64,000 bases of DNA from Cheilinus undulatus (Eukaryota > Chordata > Actinopteri > Labriformes > Labridae): positions 23,622,275-23,686,274 of the forward strand of contig NC_054881.1 in assembly GCF_018320785.1 (NCBI RefSeq), written 5' to 3'. A program made the translations under genes and the position numbers. The first letter of the stretch is position 1. The number at the start of each line of letters is the position of its first letter. Positions 28,101-38,335 of the stretch are shown here, one piece after another. The notes beneath the pieces are model-generated. The model was given only the letters and a program-made list of their open reading frames with translations, had not been told where the DNA came from and did not search any database.

Positions 28101-29571
28101 GAATGATGTTGTGTCCTCCAAAAACAATAGAGAGTACAGAGTATCCTTTTATTTGTTTTTGGCATGTAATTCTAAGCTTTGTAATAGTGTGGGGATATAA
28201 TTTGGCAGAGCTATTTAAGGAACCAAAGGACCAGTGAAGTGTTAAATTTGTAGGCCAGAAGTGAAGGGCTAGTTTGCACAAAAAATCCCAGGGCCAAATT
28301 TTCTTCCCAGTCCAGCTGTGACAGGAACTGCTCCATTATCAATGAAAAAAATACATATTGATCAAAAATTAATTCAAATTCAACTAAACAAAGATGAATT
28401 TGGACAAATGTACATTGGCTTAAGTACTCCCCAATAGTGGATACTTAAGATGAGATTTGCCAGATCTTGCAATATGTAAAGTTGTAGTAAAGTTGTCCAG
28501 AGGCTGTCTCAGGTTATACTCACAGTAAGTGAAACACTGAGATACAATATTCACCTTAAGAAAGTAGACATTAACCTGCAAAGTGGACGGCCAGCAGAGC
28601 TAGCACTGCTAACATTAGCATCGTTCTGCAAACTAACTTCTCTACAATTCAGTATGACATGGTTTTATCGTTGCAGAGTGAAGTTGGTTTACAGAATGTA
28701 TTTATTTGACTTTGGGGTAGTTGGCTGAATGCTATTATAATTCATAAAAAAATGCAATACAGTGCAATGCATTGGGATGCAGCACAATGTCAACCTTGGG
28801 TCTCATTAAAAGGCGCTATATAAGTCCAAGTTAATATTATTAATACGATAAAATGAGATACAAAAAAGAAACATTAAAAAGACTATGATAAACTATCCAC
28901 TCAGTAATATAATATGATTAAATGTTATACATACTGATGTATTCAAGTCATTCATTTATTAATTCATCATATCATCTTTAACTACTTTTTCCTTCTTTCC
29001 AACAGTTTCCTACATTATCCCTTTGTCGCCACTATTTCGGCCATTTAACTTCACAATACACTCTTTCATCTCATGCATGAGAAGGCAAGTGGGACTGAAA
29101 ATTACCAAAGAATTTAGTATCGAGCATTGCAGCTTTTCTCTTGATATAAAACATCAATATTTCTACCAGTTATTCTTAAATGTCATCATTAGTCTGGACG
29201 ACAATATTGCCGTATTGATACCCTGTCGCACACTGATCATTTGTTTTTCCAGTATAGGAGGCCGATACCATCAGTAGTATTGAAAGAAATCTACTTTTAG
29301 TTTCACTTACCTTGATTGAGGGTTACACGGAATTTAACACAATGAACAAAGCATTACAAAAGTTGTGTTACCTAATAGTGATAGCAAATGGAATTGCCAG
29401 CAGCCCCACAGCGATATCAGCCACTGCCAGAGACACCACAAAGAAGTTAGTGATGCTCTGCAGGTTGGAGTTGAGGAAGACAGCCCAGCAGACCAGGACG
29501 TTCCCAGTCACAGCCAGTAGAGCAATCACCAGCTCTAGGACAATGTAAACCAGCTGTTCATCCTTCAGCAT
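21212..29571 (-). CDS. adora2a: adora2a, adenosine receptor A2A (complete coding region, four exons)
   Basis: This is a class A G-protein-coupled receptor for adenosine, normally Gs-coupled, in the plasma membrane. Exons 29571-29372, 27788-27657, 25456-25353 and 22146-21212 join in phase to 1371 nt, 456 residues. TM1-TM2 are in exon 1 ([19 protein letters not shown]), TM3 with DRY in exon 2 (IAVDRYIAI), TM4 in exon 3, TM5-TM7 in exon 4 ([17 protein letters not shown]). Two N-glycosylation sequons (NAT, NNT) lie in extracellular loop 2. The C tail after TM7 is about 150 residues, long as in A2A and unlike the short A2B tail; NSNLQ after TM1 also favours A2A. The protein ends TQVS (human ends GVS). 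Teleosts may have two co-orthologues (adora2aa/ab); I cannot tell which this is. The gene has two introns more than expected from human. Confidence 0.93.
22372..22683 (-). repeat. L2-type LINE 3' region in adora2a intron 3
   Basis: On the minus strand the segment reads the usual order for L2 tails in fish, with CATGTTTGTTCTC, GCATGTTCTCCCCATGC and CCTGCCCAATG-like sequence, ending near the ATCCATCCATCATCC repeats at 22372. The copy is 5'-truncated. Confidence 0.7.
23246..23457 (-). repeat. TTAA-ended dispersed repeat, short copy
   Basis: Reverse complement aligns with 52686-52900: TTAAAGGGGACATATGCAAA, TTTCTCCACCTTTCAGAAAA, GTGTGCTAAAACAAGC, TTTTACACCTAGTGAC. It covers only the first ~210 bp of the longer copy at 52.7 kb. 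Confidence 0.7.
24060..24290. repeat. Possible miniature inverted-repeat element
   Basis: TTTTTGGTACGGATAACT ... CTGTACTGAACTGAGCCGG and GTGGAAACGACC are reminiscent of a common fish miniature element with GGTACGG-type ends, but I could not define terminal repeats or a duplication. Confidence 0.3.
24840..25262 (+). repeat. Retroposon 3' end ending in (TTCTGA)n-like tail, copy 1
   Basis: Segments TACTCAAATATTCCAAGTAA, CTCACCTCATATGCACATTG, TTTGCACATCTTG, TTACATATTTAAATAT, AATTCCTGTACAATGA and AAAGCTGATTCTGAATCTGA recur in the same order at 47840-48292. The end in AAAGCTGATTCTGA repeats is typical of a non-LTR retroposon 3' end. It lies in adora2a intron 3, 90 nt from exon 3. Confidence 0.7.
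25353..25456 (-). CDS. adora2a: adora2a coding exon 3
   Basis: A 104-nt exon, acceptor CTTTCAG, donor GTGGGTAT. It encodes (R)[15 protein letters not shown] through [10 protein letters not shown], covering intracellular loop 2 and TM4. Its 5' junction (after the NPLR equivalent) is where the human gene has its single coding intron. Confidence 0.93.
26008..26355 (-). repeat. L2-type LINE 3' region in adora2a intron 2
   Basis: Similar to 22372-22683: ATCCATCCATCCATTTTC, CACCCTGGACTGGTCGCC, AACAAGCATGTCTTTGG, GGGAGGAAGCCGGAGTACCC, CAGGGAGAACATACAAACTC. Minus-strand orientation, 5'-truncated. Confidence 0.8.
27657..27788 (-). CDS. adora2a: adora2a coding exon 2
   Basis: A 132-nt exon, acceptor TTAAACCAG, donor GTCAGAAT. 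It encodes (S)[12 protein letters not shown] through [10 protein letters not shown], that is extracellular loop 1, TM3 and the DRY motif. It completes the Ser codon from exon 1 and starts the Arg codon finished in exon 3. Confidence 0.93.
27990..28320. mobile_element. Miniature inverted-repeat element in adora2a intron 1 flank
   Basis: The left end CAGGGCTAGACTGGAAA and the right end TTCCCAGTCCAGCTGTG are imperfect inverted repeats. The interior has CAGGGCTTTGCCCTGGTGGG near the left and CCCAGGGCCAAATTTT near the right, a pattern I recall from a common fish miniature element (class probably hAT). It has no coding capacity. Confidence 0.55.
28795..28840 (+). repeat. Retroposon tail fragment
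   Basis: AAAAGGCGCTATATAAGTCC followed by AAGTTAATATTATTAATA is the usual 3' end of fish LINE/SINE copies with an ATT-type tail. Confidence 0.45.
29372..29571 (-). CDS. adora2a: adora2a coding exon 1
   Basis: Encodes [19 protein letters not shown] through IPFAITI plus two bases of a Ser codon, covering the extracellular N terminus, TM1 and TM2. The donor is GTAACACA. Start chosen at the only in-frame ATG at the usual distance before TM1. Confidence 0.93.
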
Positions 29572-29678
29572 GGTTAGTTTCTCCTCTTTTTTTGCTTTCC
29601 TTGCGCTTTCATCCCACAGACTCAGCCCCTTGACATCTTTTCAGATGAAATACCTGCTCACCAAACCACATGGTACAG
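29572..29678 (-). other. adora2a: adora2a 5' leader in first coding exon
   Basis: A pyrimidine-rich acceptor (TTCTCTTTAG on the mRNA sense) suggests that the exon begins at 29678. The leader holds an upstream ORF of 20 codons at 29671-29609 (ATG to TGA) that ends before the receptor start. Confidence 0.45.
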
Positions 29679-32050
29679 CTAAAGAGAAGAGTGATTGTGT
29701 CATGGGAGGAATGGCAAGGCAGGAAGTTCCCACCACAAACATTACAGCTGCGATGCTTGACTTCACTTGTACCTTTTAGCGTCACACACAGTATACAGAC
29801 CAGTTACTCTTCCTCTTTGTCTTTGCAACTGCTTTATGTCTTTTGTGTTTAATTTCAGTCAGAGGCAGCAGCAAAACAGTGAGGGGAAATCCTCTGGGAG
29901 GCTACCAAGTAAGAGCAGTGGTCTGGAGAGAGAAATAAGAGAGAAAAAACGAGAAGGTTAGAGTACAGTCTCAGAGGTATAAACTGTACAAACTGATTGC
30001 AGGTTTCCACACAGACACACACATTATCTTGAAAAGCCATTTATCTCTTGAAGACAGGGGGGCAGTTTGTTTAACACACAGGGGGGCAGAGGCAGACAGT
30101 CCAACAATGCACCTTTTATATCAGGACAAGGTTTCCCGAAACCTTCCATACTTATCATTCCTGTAATGGGGTCATACTTCCCACTAAAATCACTGATAAT
30201 GACACAAAAAATACCACCTATACATTTCAAAGCCATTTTCCAAACACCGGAGCATTTTGTTAGACTAGCTTTGCAGCATATTTCAAGGCATTTAGCTAAA
30301 TTCGTCTACATTGTAAGTAGCTTATCCGTGGCACAACCTTAAATAACCTTCACAAGGGGTCTGAACAAAATGTAGACCAAGGTATTCAGGTCACTGGGGT
30401 ACGACAGCGCAGTGGAGTGGGAAAAATAAACAGGTTTGAAGACCGTGTCAGAGAGCACAAACAAGGCCTTGAAGATAATGTAGACTACCTTTTTTGATAA
30501 TGCTCTTTGTTGCCCACAGAAATAAATGTGACCATCCTAGCTTATCTTTAAACAACATCAAAGAAGTGTGCTTTGGACATTTATGTAGAAGTCTATGAAA
30601 AAATAGCCTTGTTTCAGCCTAGTTAAACAAAGGCTACTTGGCTAGCTTTTAACATGCTAGCATTTAACATGCTATTTCTTTTAATGTCCTCAGTCGTACC
30701 AACTAAGAATGGTACAACCCACTAGGTTAAGTATGTAGGGTGAGATAGGAGAATGATACCAGGCTTTTCTGTGGATTAATATAAAGCTAAACCTGAGACA
30801 TGTTTAACTTTGCTCAGACTAGCATGAAAGGCTAAAAGCAGAAGGAAACACACAGCCTGGCTCTATCCAAATATCAAAAATTTGCCTACTAGTACTTTGA
30901 AGTCTTTTTTTAACAATTCTTGTCATTTTGTTAAAAGTAAAACAACAGGTTGAAATTTTACAGCCAGCGATTTGACAGATTTTAACTTAGCTTACCTCAG
31001 CTATCTTAACTTAAATAACACCCAAATTTGTACTCCTTTGAGGAATCCTGGCTAAATTTGAGCAATTAATCAAAATTTAGATTAAAGATGTGCCCTACTA
31101 CATCTTTCAAATCGCAGAAGGTGCAATATTTCTTTAATCTGAAATGTAAAAATCATGCAAAAATTCAAGTGTCAATTTTGGAATAGTTAAAAATATCACA
31201 CCAAATGTTTTTTCTTAAAACCAATGAGAATGAAAAAAGATGACTCAGTATGACAACTCATATTGAATTTGCCTGGACAGCTGTAAATCTCACAACAAGA
31301 GATAGCCTATTGTATTTCTTTGACTTTAAGACACATAAACTGATGTTTATCTCACACTGGCAAAGCATAGGAAGTGACAAGGTGAAAATTATTGACTAAC
31401 TATAGAGTGAAAAACAAAGTGATTTGTAAATATGACCTAATTCTTGCCAAGGTCAACACAGCAGGTACGATTTGACAAGATAAGATTCAACAAGATTGAT
31501 TGTATGACAAAGAAATGATTCTGTGGCCACTAAGAGGAAACTGTTACTATAGGGGTGATGCTGATGCAACTCTGACCTAGTTTGGCTGCCTTGGAAAACG
31601 AAAGCAAAATAAAATTTCAATTAAATCTTCATTGCACACAAGATACAGATGGGGGTGGGGGGGGGGGGGGGGTTAAATTTACCAGCAAGAGATCAGTCAG
31701 TTGACTGGTTTGTCCTGATAATTGGCAGATTCTCTTCGGGGAACCCTGGGAATGCCCACTGACCATTTTCCTATGACTCATTTCAATGCTCATTTGCTAC
31801 TTCCTAGCGTTGCTCAAATGTCAGCCCTGTCAGACTCTTAGCCCCTATCAGATTTGAAAAGGGTGCATTTATGTCACTAAATCTATGATAATATTTATTA
31901 CTAAATCGTCACCGTTAACTCATATTTTCCCCACACCTCATAACTGGGGAATTTACCACTGAGTAATAAATGAAACCACAGGGCACTGGAAGTTAGATTT
32001 CCCTTCACAGATCTGATTAATATGTGTTGCAATGTCATTTAGGGTAAGCG
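29679..32050. other. Intron or upstream DNA of adora2a
   Basis: No gene recognised. A run GGGGGTGGGGGGGGGGG lies at 31651-31672. Short AT-rich direct repeats around 30630-30672 (TTTAACATGCTA twice) are visible. Confidence 0.4.
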
Positions 32051-33240
32051 TACCCATTAAGCCCTGGCACCATTTAAGCCCACTTGCAACTATGAAGTCA
32101 ATTTAAACAAAAGAGGAGTCTGTATAATGCTATACATTATTTTGTCCAATCACACAATTCTTAATTATTTATCAGTTTTTGTTTGATGTCAATCACATTT
32201 GTGGATATTGAATAAAGCTCGTCTACATTCGTACAGTCTCAAGGAAGCTCAGATAAAGTCGCCTCAAAACTTTGGTGTTTTGGGACCCCTCAGAAAGAGC
32301 CTCTTTTCAACTATTTTCAGCCACTGACTTGTTAAGTACATTGATATTATGTAATTTGAGAGATTCTTGATTTGTTTTTTGTGTATGAACAAGTAGTTTT
32401 TTGTCATTTCTTATCATTTAGTTTTATGTGAAAAGATGAGTCTTGCTAGTGAGCGTAGCAAGCTAATCACTAGTCAATACATGTAGCTCTACTGATAGAT
32501 TCACTGCTTAAGGATTAAAATATTATTAAAAATGATAAGTACACAAACCAAGTGTTTTCTGATTCACTTTACATAAATCTTCAAATTAAGACACAAAATG
32601 GTATGGGTGGGTGAAATATTACAGCAACTGTCCAAAAATCGTCATTGTTACAAACCAAACATTAAATCCAAGTTCAATAAGATATTGTTGATGCACTGTA
32701 ATGTAATTTAATTCTGTTAAAAACAAATACATTTTTTTTATTTTGTCAATATTGAATCAAATTTTGTAAATATTAGCCTAAATAAAATATTCAATGAAAT
32801 GTTAAACACTGAAGCCAATAAAAATTAGTTTTAGGCCTATTTAGTCATGTTTGTGGTGGTCCATTGTTACAAGCCAAACATTAATTCCAAGTTCAAAAAA
32901 TAAATTGTGTTCAACATGTATAACATGTTACTGAATTAATATGTGTTTACTACCTGAAAATTATAATACATTTTTATATTCCTGTCAATGAATGTGGTTG
33001 TTGGCTTATTTGGAACACAGAAGGGCTTAAATGGTACTTCGGTACCAATTAAGCCCATGCCAGACTTTTTACTTTATTCATAAAATTTCTTTAATTTGTT
33101 CTTTAAAATATGCATAAGTAAATAAATATACTTTCAACTGAGAGATTAATCCTTCATTCCAAAAAATGATCATGTTTATAAACCATCTCAGTATCTATGA
33201 AAAAATACTTGAACTTAGATTTATGTGGGCTTAATGGGTA
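32051..33240. mobile_element. Candidate 1.19-kb DNA element with TACCCATTAAGCCC ends
   Basis: A perfect 14-bp inverted repeat bounds the segment: TACCCATTAAGCCC at 32051-32064 and GGGCTTAATGGGTA at 33227-33240. The ATTAAGCCC core recurs inside (32071-32081 as ATTTAAGCCCA and 33048-33056). A 35-nt direct repeat (32643-32677 and 32862-32896, two mismatches) and a hairpin at 33023-33056 lie inside. No long ORF and no clear target-site duplication was found, so the class is unknown. Confidence 0.5.
33023..33056. repeat. Hairpin with TTCG tetraloop
   Basis: Arms of 15 nt (GGGCTTAAATGGTAC and GTACCAATTAAGCCC) pair with one mismatch around the loop TTCG closed by C-G. C(UUCG)G is an unusually stable RNA tetraloop. 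It lies within the 32-33 kb element. Confidence 0.7.
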
Positions 33241-35682
33241 TTGAACAGTTGATTCATTATTGAAATTTTCCATTCTGTGGGTAGTAGAACTTGTGGGTAG
33301 GGGCATTACCGTTAACAGACTATTTCACTCGGATAGCACAACTGGGGAACTGACATACCCAGGAGTGGCATAAAGTTTGATATACTTACATTGATACATT
33401 TGTTATAATCTTGTTTTATACTGGAACTCTTTCGGCATGCGTCCTTAAAAAGAAGAGCATAAATGTCCACGATTCTACAATTTATCACTGACAAATGAAA
33501 TGTACTACATTGTAAGAAAGGTCCTTGCAGCCTGTTTTAATTTCTTCAAAGAGACTCTCAACTAAGGTCCCACTTTTGACAAAACAAATAGCTTGTCATA
33601 CACCCTGTTTATACAATGTATTAACAGGGATTCATATCTGTTATGGGTATTTGAATACCAAGTGGTAGTCCCTGATGATGCACCAAAATGTGAAGCCAAA
33701 CTGCATATGGAGGGGATCTGCGATGCCTTCATCCAGACTGGAATGGGTGAGTGGATGCAAGACCTAATGGCACGTATTAAAGACCACCATTTCAACTGAC
33801 CTGATCCATGGTATCCTGCCAGTAAACAAAAACAATGGCTTTATCGATGCCTCACTTGGAGTGATGGAAATTCTAGCTCTTCTTGGAGATGCGGATCATT
33901 TAGCTCAGCTCAATAATAAGAGCCAACCTTGAGGTTTCCAAACAGTTCTTCATATGGTATCATTTAGCCTTTTTTTTATATCTTTAAAACAAGAAAATAG
34001 AGGAAAAGGAATCTTTTTCTCAAACGGGGAGTCTTCAGATACTCTCAAAGGAACCAACTCTTGAAACCAGCTCCTCCAAGAATCAAATATCTTGTCTTGA
34101 ATTGTCATTTCATTCTACCCAGTAGCCAGTAAGACATTTTTGCTAAGTAGTATATCACCATGTCCTTCAAAGGCATGTTTATGACAAAATGAGGGAGAAA
34201 AGCTGTTAAAGATGCACTGCTAGCTTCCCCCCTTTCATTTGTACTTACAGTGACTTCACTGCACAGCATGTAAGGATATCAAGTCACAGTATAAGAGCCA
34301 CAGAAATGATCAAATACTGGCTGTTGTTTGCATAACAGGCTTACAAGTGAATTCCAATATCAAGTCACCACTACAGAAGTATTGTTAATGCATGGTATAG
34401 ACATAATAAAAGCAGTCACTCGCTATCACAAAACACATTGTTAATGCAAAATGTAAACAGGGCAATAGTTTAGGATTTTGAAGTTACACTACAGGGTGGT
34501 CTAACAGATTTCAATGGCAGGCCCAGCCTGGACCACATGTCAGACACACCTTTTCAGAAAGGTATTTTACAGCCATTTACTTGTAAAAAGTCTCTTAGAA
34601 CACTTCACTGTTGTTGCATGAGAAAATAAGAAAGTAAAGCTTGATCAGTGTTTCCCTCACACTCACAGTTTCTTTAGTTTTCACACAGCTCTTTCATTAA
34701 ACTCAATCTGGTGTCCACAAACTGCCCTGTCGCTCTAACAGCAGTGATCCTGACTGGCAGAACATCAAACTAAAGTCCTACCGTTCCTGCATTGTTCTGT
34801 TGTTAAAACCTTTTCACAGCCCAAAAGAATTTCAAAATCAGGATTTACACAGCATATTTTGTAACCTGAATCACTGGAAATCATCCAGCTCCATCCAGTA
34901 GGACAAAAACTGAACAAAACCGGACTTGCATAGCTTCTCCAATGTCTACGTTTTCTATGATATAGCACAGGCTAGAACACAGTGCCTTTCTGTTTAACCT
35001 TCTTCCAGTTGGCTGCTTAGGCAGAAAGCTTCTCCCTATTATCATGACCACTAAATGTACAGAGAGAGGCCTTGTAGGAAGTGATAAGAAAAAGCACATC
35101 CTGCCTGAGGGGATTTGTCTCTGCCCTGTCAATCAATGTCCCAGCTCAGCCCCACTAAAGTGAAAGGAAAACACTCAGAAAAGCCGCTGTATTACATTTG
35201 GCTAAAGTATTGTGTGGATAAGTAATGAGGGAGGTCCTGAGTCAGTATTCTGAACATTTTGAATGTCTGATCGCAGACACATAAGGATAAAGGAGACATA
35301 AACATGATGGGAGCCAACAGTGCACTGAAGGTTAAGTTACTGTAGATGATGTTGAGATGGAAAAGATGTCAAGAGATGGAAAAAGGCATCAGCACTTCTG
35401 CAGGGCTTTGGTTTCCATTTATACTTACAGTAGGATGATGTCATTGAATATACTGATCAGTTGCAGTAAGCTGATCTATAATGCATTAGTGTGCATATTA
35501 TTTAAATAATTTCAATAAAACATCTTATTCATTAACACAAAATATTCAGAATGTTACCAAAATAAGAGCTCTTGTAGTAAAATTATTACCAATAGAAGCT
35601 ATTGTTTCAGGTATGTTATCAGTTTTTCTACAAACTTAAGGATGATGATAACATTTTATGCCAAAGCAAAGTGTTTTCTTAC
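33241..35682. other. Intergenic/intronic DNA upstream of adora2a
   Basis: A decayed coding-like segment lies at 33654-33910 (see separate entry). The remainder, including the unique-looking stretch 34500-35150, contains no gene I can recognise. Confidence 0.4.
33654..33910 (+). pseudogene. Decayed coding-like segment of unknown origin
   Basis: One open stretch encodes VVVPDDAPKCEAKLHMEGIC then DAFIQTGMGEWMQDLMARI to a stop at 33797. In another frame, after it, come GVMEILALLGDADHLAQL-like codons (33859-33912). The second part resembles a segment inserted in the transposon copy at 36.77 kb. No protein family is recognised; a transposon-derived or retrocopy origin is possible. Confidence 0.3.
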
Positions 35683-36060
35683 CTTGTTGTGCTAAGGTGA
35701 TCACCATCTCGTCTGCCAGCACATACAACCGTACAATACAAAGAGGACCCTTTCAAAACTGATCGATATAACGCAAGACTAAGTGAAAAAGTTGTAAATC
35801 CTCTAAGGTGATACCGTGGTTAGTTTTAAGCTGCATAGAGAGACTACAACAGGAAAACGTGAAGCCACAAGCGCATCCCGCCCCCTCGAGTCTCTCTCGT
35901 GTGCGTGTTTGAGTGTGAATGAGGTGGAAATAAAGAGAGAGAAAGAGAGAGAGAGAGGAGGAGTGTCTTCTCATCTCGGTACAGTGACGTATCGATGGAA
36001 ACAAACGATAACAAAGCAGTCGAGGTACGACAAAGTGAAGGAACACGAGAGTAAGAAAGG
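35683..36060 (-). other. Candidate untranslated first exon and promoter of adora2a
   Basis: A strong donor (AACAAG followed by GTAAGAAA on the mRNA sense) ends at 35683. Upstream on the minus strand is a CpG-richer block (35860-36260) with a GA-rich tract at 35930-35958. This would fit a distal first exon spliced to 29678. It could equally be an unrelated non-coding transcript. Confidence 0.3.
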
Positions 36061-36589
36061 ATAAAACAGAATGAAAATGGTTTGATTAAAGAGGGATTAA
36101 ATCGTTCCGCCTCACATCAAAGAAATGTCACCAAAAGCAGCACGAGAAACCCCCCTGTTCAGCCCACGTGCTACGCTCCATCGCGTAAGCTACCTGTGGT
36201 GATTTGTCAAGTGACGCCGTGCGTAAAAGCGCCCAAATGCGCGTGCATGCAAAGGAGGGAAACTGCAAACTGTTTGTTTTTTAGATAATGCATTAAATTC
36301 CCGCTATGTTACTTCAGGTTTTGACTTCATGTTTGTGTTTCCGTTGAGCTAAAATAAACAATGTTATTTGTTATGTAAAGTACAGCTGTGTATGTATGTA
36401 CTTCATGTTTATTGTATGGCATCGTTGACCAACATTTCTCCTCAGAGCCCCTGCTACCTGTCTGCTTCGTGTCTAAAAACCCAAATCCAAAATTGTTGGG
36501 AAGTTTTGTAACGAAATAATTTATCACATTGAATTCTGCACAAAGACAAGACATAGAATGTCCAAGCTGATCAAGTTTAGTGATTTTTC

Positions 36590-37520
36590 ACTCACATTCT
36601 GGATTTGATGCTTGCAGCATGTTCCAAAAAAGTTGGAACAGGGGCATGGGAAGACTGGGAAAGTATCGGGACGCTCAAAAACACCTGCAATATTTCACTG
36701 GTAAGTATGTTCAAACAGGTGATAGTACTATGACTGGATATGGCAAGCATCCTGAAAGGCTCAGTGGTTTAGTGAGAATTCTGGCTCTTCTTAGTGATCT
36801 GGATCATTTGACTGAGCTCAGCATGAACAGTTTGCTCTTTTGGCCCCCAAAAGGACCTCATTAAAACCATTAAAACCAGACAAATTTAGAAATGTTATGA
36901 CAGCTGATATTTTTGTGAATACTTTCTTCTCAGACTGTGCTTACTTATATCATCAATGAAATATTCTTTTAATTATTTTTATTATATCCCATCTCCCCAG
37001 AATGTCTTACAGGTGGTAAGACACCCCTGGTATAAGACAAGTCCAAGACTCTAGTGCATGGTGTGTCTGAAGGAGTGCATTGTAAAGAAAAGATCATGCA
37101 TATTCTGTCAACCAAATGACATAACAAGAAATGCTCCCAAGTGGGATCCAGGGCCAATTGATCACATTAACAACCCACGCTTCCACCAAAACTCATTCAT
37201 CACTACAGTGATTCACAATCAGTGAGGTTCTCCACTTTGTAAATGACTGAATGGGCAAATCGTCAAACAGTTTATGTCTTTCAACATGCAGTTGTGAGGA
37301 ATTTTGAGATTTCACCATCTTCCTAAATTCCAAAATATCACCAACAGATTCAGAGAATCTGGAGGAATGTGCAAATGAAGTGGCAGGGCTGAATCGCATG
37401 CCTGTGACATTCATTCCCTCAGGCAGCACTTCGTCCTGTGAAGGATATCACTTCATAATATCATTAAGAAAAGGTGATGTAACAAAGTGGTGACCTTGCC
37501 CCTGTTCAAACTTATTTGTA
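36590..37520 (+). mobile_element. Tc1-like transposon, rearranged and internally deleted copy
   Basis: The 5' part matches other copies (GATTTGATGCTTGCAGCATG, CCAAAAAAGTTGGAACAGGG, CAAACAGGTGATAGTACTAT). After an unrelated insert (about 36766-37190) the element resumes with GGTTCTCCACTTTGTAAATG, AGATTCAGAGAATCTGGAGG and then jumps to the 3' region AAAAGGTGATGTAACAAAGT. Most DDE-encoding sequence is missing. Confidence 0.7.
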
Positions 37521-37619
37521 ACATTTTGCCGACATCAGACAGAGTCTTAGGTGTCTCAAGACGACAGCAAAGTGGGCCTGGACCCCAGATAAGAACCATT
37601 GTTTTATGCTAATGTGATA

Positions 37620-38335
37620 TCTCACAAAATATATATTTATTCACAGTCGAACAGTTTCAACATATCAGATGTTGAAACTGAGACATTTAACCATTTCATG
37701 AAAAATACTAGCTTGTTTGAAATTTGGGAGAGGAATGTTGTCCCATTCTTGTCTGGATGTTTTGTTTTTAAGATGCCTCAGATGTTTTTTATTGGTGAAA
37801 AGTCTAGACTGCAGGCAGGCCAGCTCAGCACCCAGACTGTTCTACTGTAGAGTCATGCTGTTGTAATGGATGGGGTATGTTGTTAAGCATTGTCTTTCTG
37901 AAATATGTAAAGCCTTCCCTGAAAGAGACATTGTCTGGATGGGAGCATGTGTTCCTTGCAATGACAGTGCCTTTCCAGATGTGTAAGCTGCCCACGCCAG
38001 AATCACTAATGCAACCCTGCACCATCAGAGATGCAGGCTTTTTAACTGTGCTGAATAGTCCCTCTCCTCTTAAGTCCACGGGACATGGTGTCCATGGTCT
38101 CCAAAAAGAATTTCAAATTCATATTCATCTGACCACAGAACAGTTTTCAATTTTACCTCAGTCTATTTTAAAGGAGGTTTGGTCCAGAGAAAATGGTGGC
38201 GTTCTGGATAGTGTTAACATATGGCTTCTTCTTTATACAGCTTTAAATTGCATTTGTGGAGAGCATCCCAAATGTTGTGAAATTAAGGTCGTATATTTAG
38301 GTAGAACCCCCGGATCCTTACTGTAATGCTCCTGC
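37620..38335 (-). mobile_element. Tc1-like transposon fragment, second subfamily
   Basis: On the minus strand the reading KKPASLMVQGCISDSGVG followed by SLHIWKGTVIA matches the central DDE region of Tc1-like transposases (KPASLMVWGC type). The end CAACATCTGATATGTTGAAA lies near 37660. It is frame-broken and lacks clear terminal repeats. Confidence 0.7.

Noticed and set aside
21212-29571. Assignment of this receptor to adora2b
   Set aside because: The long C-terminal tail and NSNLQ after TM1 fit A2A; A2B has a short tail.
35753-36046. 97-codon minus-strand ORF in the candidate adora2a first exon
   Set aside because: Driven by a CT/GA repeat (Ser-Leu-Phe runs); no similarity and no evidence of translation.
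37877-38326. 149-codon plus-strand ORF, one of the longest outside real exons
   Set aside because: It is the antisense strand of a Tc1-like transposase fragment, whose minus-strand reading is the meaningful one.
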